DNA of 64,000 nucleotides from an uncultured Methanobacteriaceae archaeon. GTDB lineage: Archaea; Methanobacteriota; Methanobacteria; Methanobacteriales; Methanobacteriaceae. Of this stretch, positions 62,363 through 64,000 are shown one piece after another. The notes under the pieces were generated by a model that made no database searches, was not told the DNA's origin, and saw only the letters and a list, made by a program, of their open reading frames with translations. Numbering within the stretch: the stretch's first letter is position 1; each line of letters opens with the position of its first letter. The DNA lies in contig CAMYKT010000003.1 of the NCBI GenBank assembly GCA_947259185.1, positions 24,001 through 88,000 on the forward strand. The letters are read 5' to 3'. The position numbers and the translations under genes were made by a program.

Positions 62363-63925
62363 ATGTTAAAAGAACACCACGTCGTGTTGAAAAATCCCCG
62401 CCAGGTAGATTTACGTTTTGCATCATGCTATCCTAATTTATATCGTACTGCCATGTCTTCACTGGGTTTTCATATTATTTATCATTTTCTTAACTCCCGG
62501 GAGGATGTATGGTGTGAAAGGGTGGTTTACCCTTACTATCGCAGCCTGGAATCATCCACCCCCCTTAAAAACTTTGATATAATTGGTTTTTCCCTGCAAT
62601 ATGAACAGGATTACTTCCATCTTCTGGAGATGCTGGAAAAAGGTGGTGTTCCTTATCGGAAAAAAGACCGTGACCATAATCATCCTTTAGTTATTGCCGG
62701 AGGGCCCTGTGCCACCGCCAATCCCCTGCCCTTATCTCCTTTTGTGGATTTGTTTATTGTGGGAGAGGCAGAAGTAATAATGGATGAGTTAATAGATACC
62801 TATCTGGAACTGGATGATCCTAAGGGAGAAATTGATGCTTTTAAAGATATTAAAGGAGTTTATGTTCCAGATAATCCGGTGAAAAAAGCTCTGGTAAAGG
62901 ATATGGACCAGGCCTGCCACCCCATTTACCAGGTGGTCCCGGAAACTGATGATAAAAATTTAATACCGGCTCTGGGATCCTCGTTTTTACTCGGGGTTTC
63001 CCGGGGCTGTACCCGGGGTTGTCGTTTCTGCATGGCCGGATATTTATACCGTCCCCGCCGGGAAGCATCTTTAAATAAATTATTTAAAATTGCAGAAAAA
63101 GGCTATGATGCCACCGGACTTCAAAAAATAGCTTTAATTGGTGCTGCAGTTTCTGATTACTCCCGCATAGATGAACTATGTTCTGGTCTTTTAGAGCGAG
63201 GTTTTAAAGTAGGGACCCCTTCTTTAAGGATTGAATCTATAACATCAGGTACTCTGGAATCCTTACAACAAAGTGGCCTTAAAACCATAACCCTGGCCCC
63301 TGAATCTGTGTGGAAAGTTAGAAAGAGTTTAAATAAACCGGTTAGTGATGAAAAAACTATAAAAGTCCTTAAAAAAGCTTTGCATATGGGTATGAATATT
63401 AAAATGTATTTTTTATCGGGTTCCCCTTTTGAAACTTATGAGGATACAAAAGATATGGTTACTATGATGAAGGACCTCTTAAAGCTCTCTCCCCGTAAGA
63501 ATGCTATACGTTTTAGTGTTAACCCTCTTATTCCCAAACCCCACACCCCTTTACAGTGGGAAGGTTATGATGTAAAAGAAATAAAGTCCCGTTTGAACTA
63601 TATCAAATCCCAGCTGAAGGGTTATCCCCTTAAGGTGGATAGTCCCCGTTCCGGGCTAATCCAGTATGTGCTTTCAACTGGAGGTTTAGAAGTGGCAGAT
63701 TTAATTGAAAAATCATATAAAAATCAGTTATCCTTCCGGGACTGGTTAGCTTATTCTGCCAGAAAAGACTTTGATTTGGAATTGCCCTGGAAAAATATTG
63801 ATGTGGGTTTAAGAGCAGATTTCTTAAAAGAAGAATATGATAAAATGAAAGAAGGAGAAATAACTCCCTGGTGTGAAGAAGCACCCTGTTATAACTGTTC
63901 ATCATCTAAATCATTATGTAAATAA
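62363..63925 (+). CDS. Radical SAM protein with B12-binding-like N-terminal domain
   Basis: A 520-residue protein. Residues ~10-190 resemble a cobalamin-binding fold (IIGFSLQYEQDYFHLLEML, VIAGGPCATANPLPLSPFVD). The radical SAM cluster is SRGCTRGCRFCMAGY (CxxxCxxC) near residue 216. A Cys-rich C terminus (CEEAPCYNC...C) could bind another cluster. The N terminus recalls the bacterial TIGR03960-type proteins. Reaction unknown. ATG at 62363 without a clear binding site, so the mRNA may be leaderless. Confidence 0.82.
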   Translation: MLKEHHVVLKNPRQVDLRFASCYPNLYRTAMSSLGFHIIYHFLNSREDVWCERVVYPYYRSLESSTPLKNFDIIGFSLQYEQDYFHLLEMLEKGGVPYRKKDRDHNHPLVIAGGPCATANPLPLSPFVDLFIVGEAEVIMDELIDTYLELDDPKGEIDAFKDIKGVYVPDNPVKKALVKDMDQACHPIYQVVPETDDKNLIPALGSSFLLGVSRGCTRGCRFCMAGYLYRPRREASLNKLFKIAEKGYDATGLQKIALIGAAVSDYSRIDELCSGLLERGFKVGTPSLRIESITSGTLESLQQSGLKTITLAPESVWKVRKSLNKPVSDEKTIKVLKKALHMGMNIKMYFLSGSPFETYEDTKDMVTMMKDLLKLSPRKNAIRFSVNPLIPKPHTPLQWEGYDVKEIKSRLNYIKSQLKGYPLKVDSPRSGLIQYVLSTGGLEVADLIEKSYKNQLSFRDWLAYSARKDFDLELPWKNIDVGLRADFLKEEYDKMKEGEITPWCEEAPCYNCSSSKSLCK

Positions 63926-63960
63926 AAGTGATTAATTATTATAAAAATTAGGTGAATTAT

Positions 63961-64000
63961 ATGATAAATCCTGCTAATCGAGTAAAATCTATAGAATTAT
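63961..64000 (+). CDS. Start of a gene running off the window
   Basis: ATG at 63961 with GGTGA 7 nt upstream, then MINPANRVKSIEL, open to the last base. The opening recalls archaeal aspartate/aromatic aminotransferases, but 13 residues are too few to be sure. Confidence 0.5.
   Translation, partial: MINPANRVKSIEL

Overview
The window looks like a chromosomal segment of a methanogenic archaeon of the order Methanobacteriales, most likely Methanobacterium or a close relative. The evidence is gene content and order: archaeal-type ribosomal proteins and RNA polymerase subunits, an archaeal mevalonate/isopentenyl phosphate kinase set, AqpM-type aquaporin, DUF2193/DUF2180 proteins, pyruvate carboxylase A with BirA, TATA-box promoters and AT-rich spacers. 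The assignment is by recognition only; no search was run.

Layout. 1-1635 (+): end of a DUF2193 protein, a small DUF2180 zinc protein and aqpM. 1767-13886 (-): dapL, gltX and an isoprenoid block (idsA, RNase J, fni, isopentenyl phosphate kinase, mevalonate kinase), then a MEMO-like protein, rps2, ferredoxin, eno, rpoK, a twice-interrupted tRNA-Pro and rpoN. 13944-35951 (-): a nearly continuous ribosomal protein supercluster, rps9-rpl13-rpl18e-rpoD-rps11-rps4-rps13, tRNA-Ser, cbf5-rpl14e-cmk-rpl34e-EMC3-like-adkA-secY, and the spc/S10-type run from rpl15 up to rpl3, headed by a SPOUT RNA methyltransferase. 36215-36871: a METTL5-type methyltransferase broken by an in-frame TAG. 37270-39752 (+): pycA-birA. 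39866-44888 (-): RtcA, a SelA-like PLP enzyme, NYN nuclease, an unknown small protein, a DUF6282 hydrolase and fumarase beta. 45211-49581: DUF2070 membrane protein, EMC6-like protein and RqcH.

49621-52903 (-) is a five-gene operon. It starts with a two-pass membrane protein with a basic linker and a degenerate phospholipase-D-like domain, then a UPF0173 metallo-hydrolase, then the ArvA/OapA small GTPase with ArvB/OapB and ArvC/OapC. ArvA has been linked to extracellular vesicle formation in haloarchaea. Next to it are three tiny class III signal peptide pilins (53145-54452), with a winged-helix-like gene on the opposite strand between them. A visibly more AT-rich surface-glycan block follows (54439-60853: STT3-like oligosaccharyltransferase, GT39-like transferase, FAD oxidoreductase, methyltransferase, GtrA). 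The window ends with YjjX-type NTPase, archaeal CoaD, a radical SAM protein and the first codons of another gene.

The most interesting points are: tRNA-Pro(GGG), whose two introns appear to require a fixed splicing order and whose first base is the last base of the rpoN stop codon; the ArvABC operon with its membrane/PLD-like partner; the amber codon in the METTL5 homologue; the long repetitive acidic tail of ribosomal protein S3; and two unrelated intergenic tandem repeats with the same 56-bp period. No CRISPR array, prophage or insertion sequence was seen.
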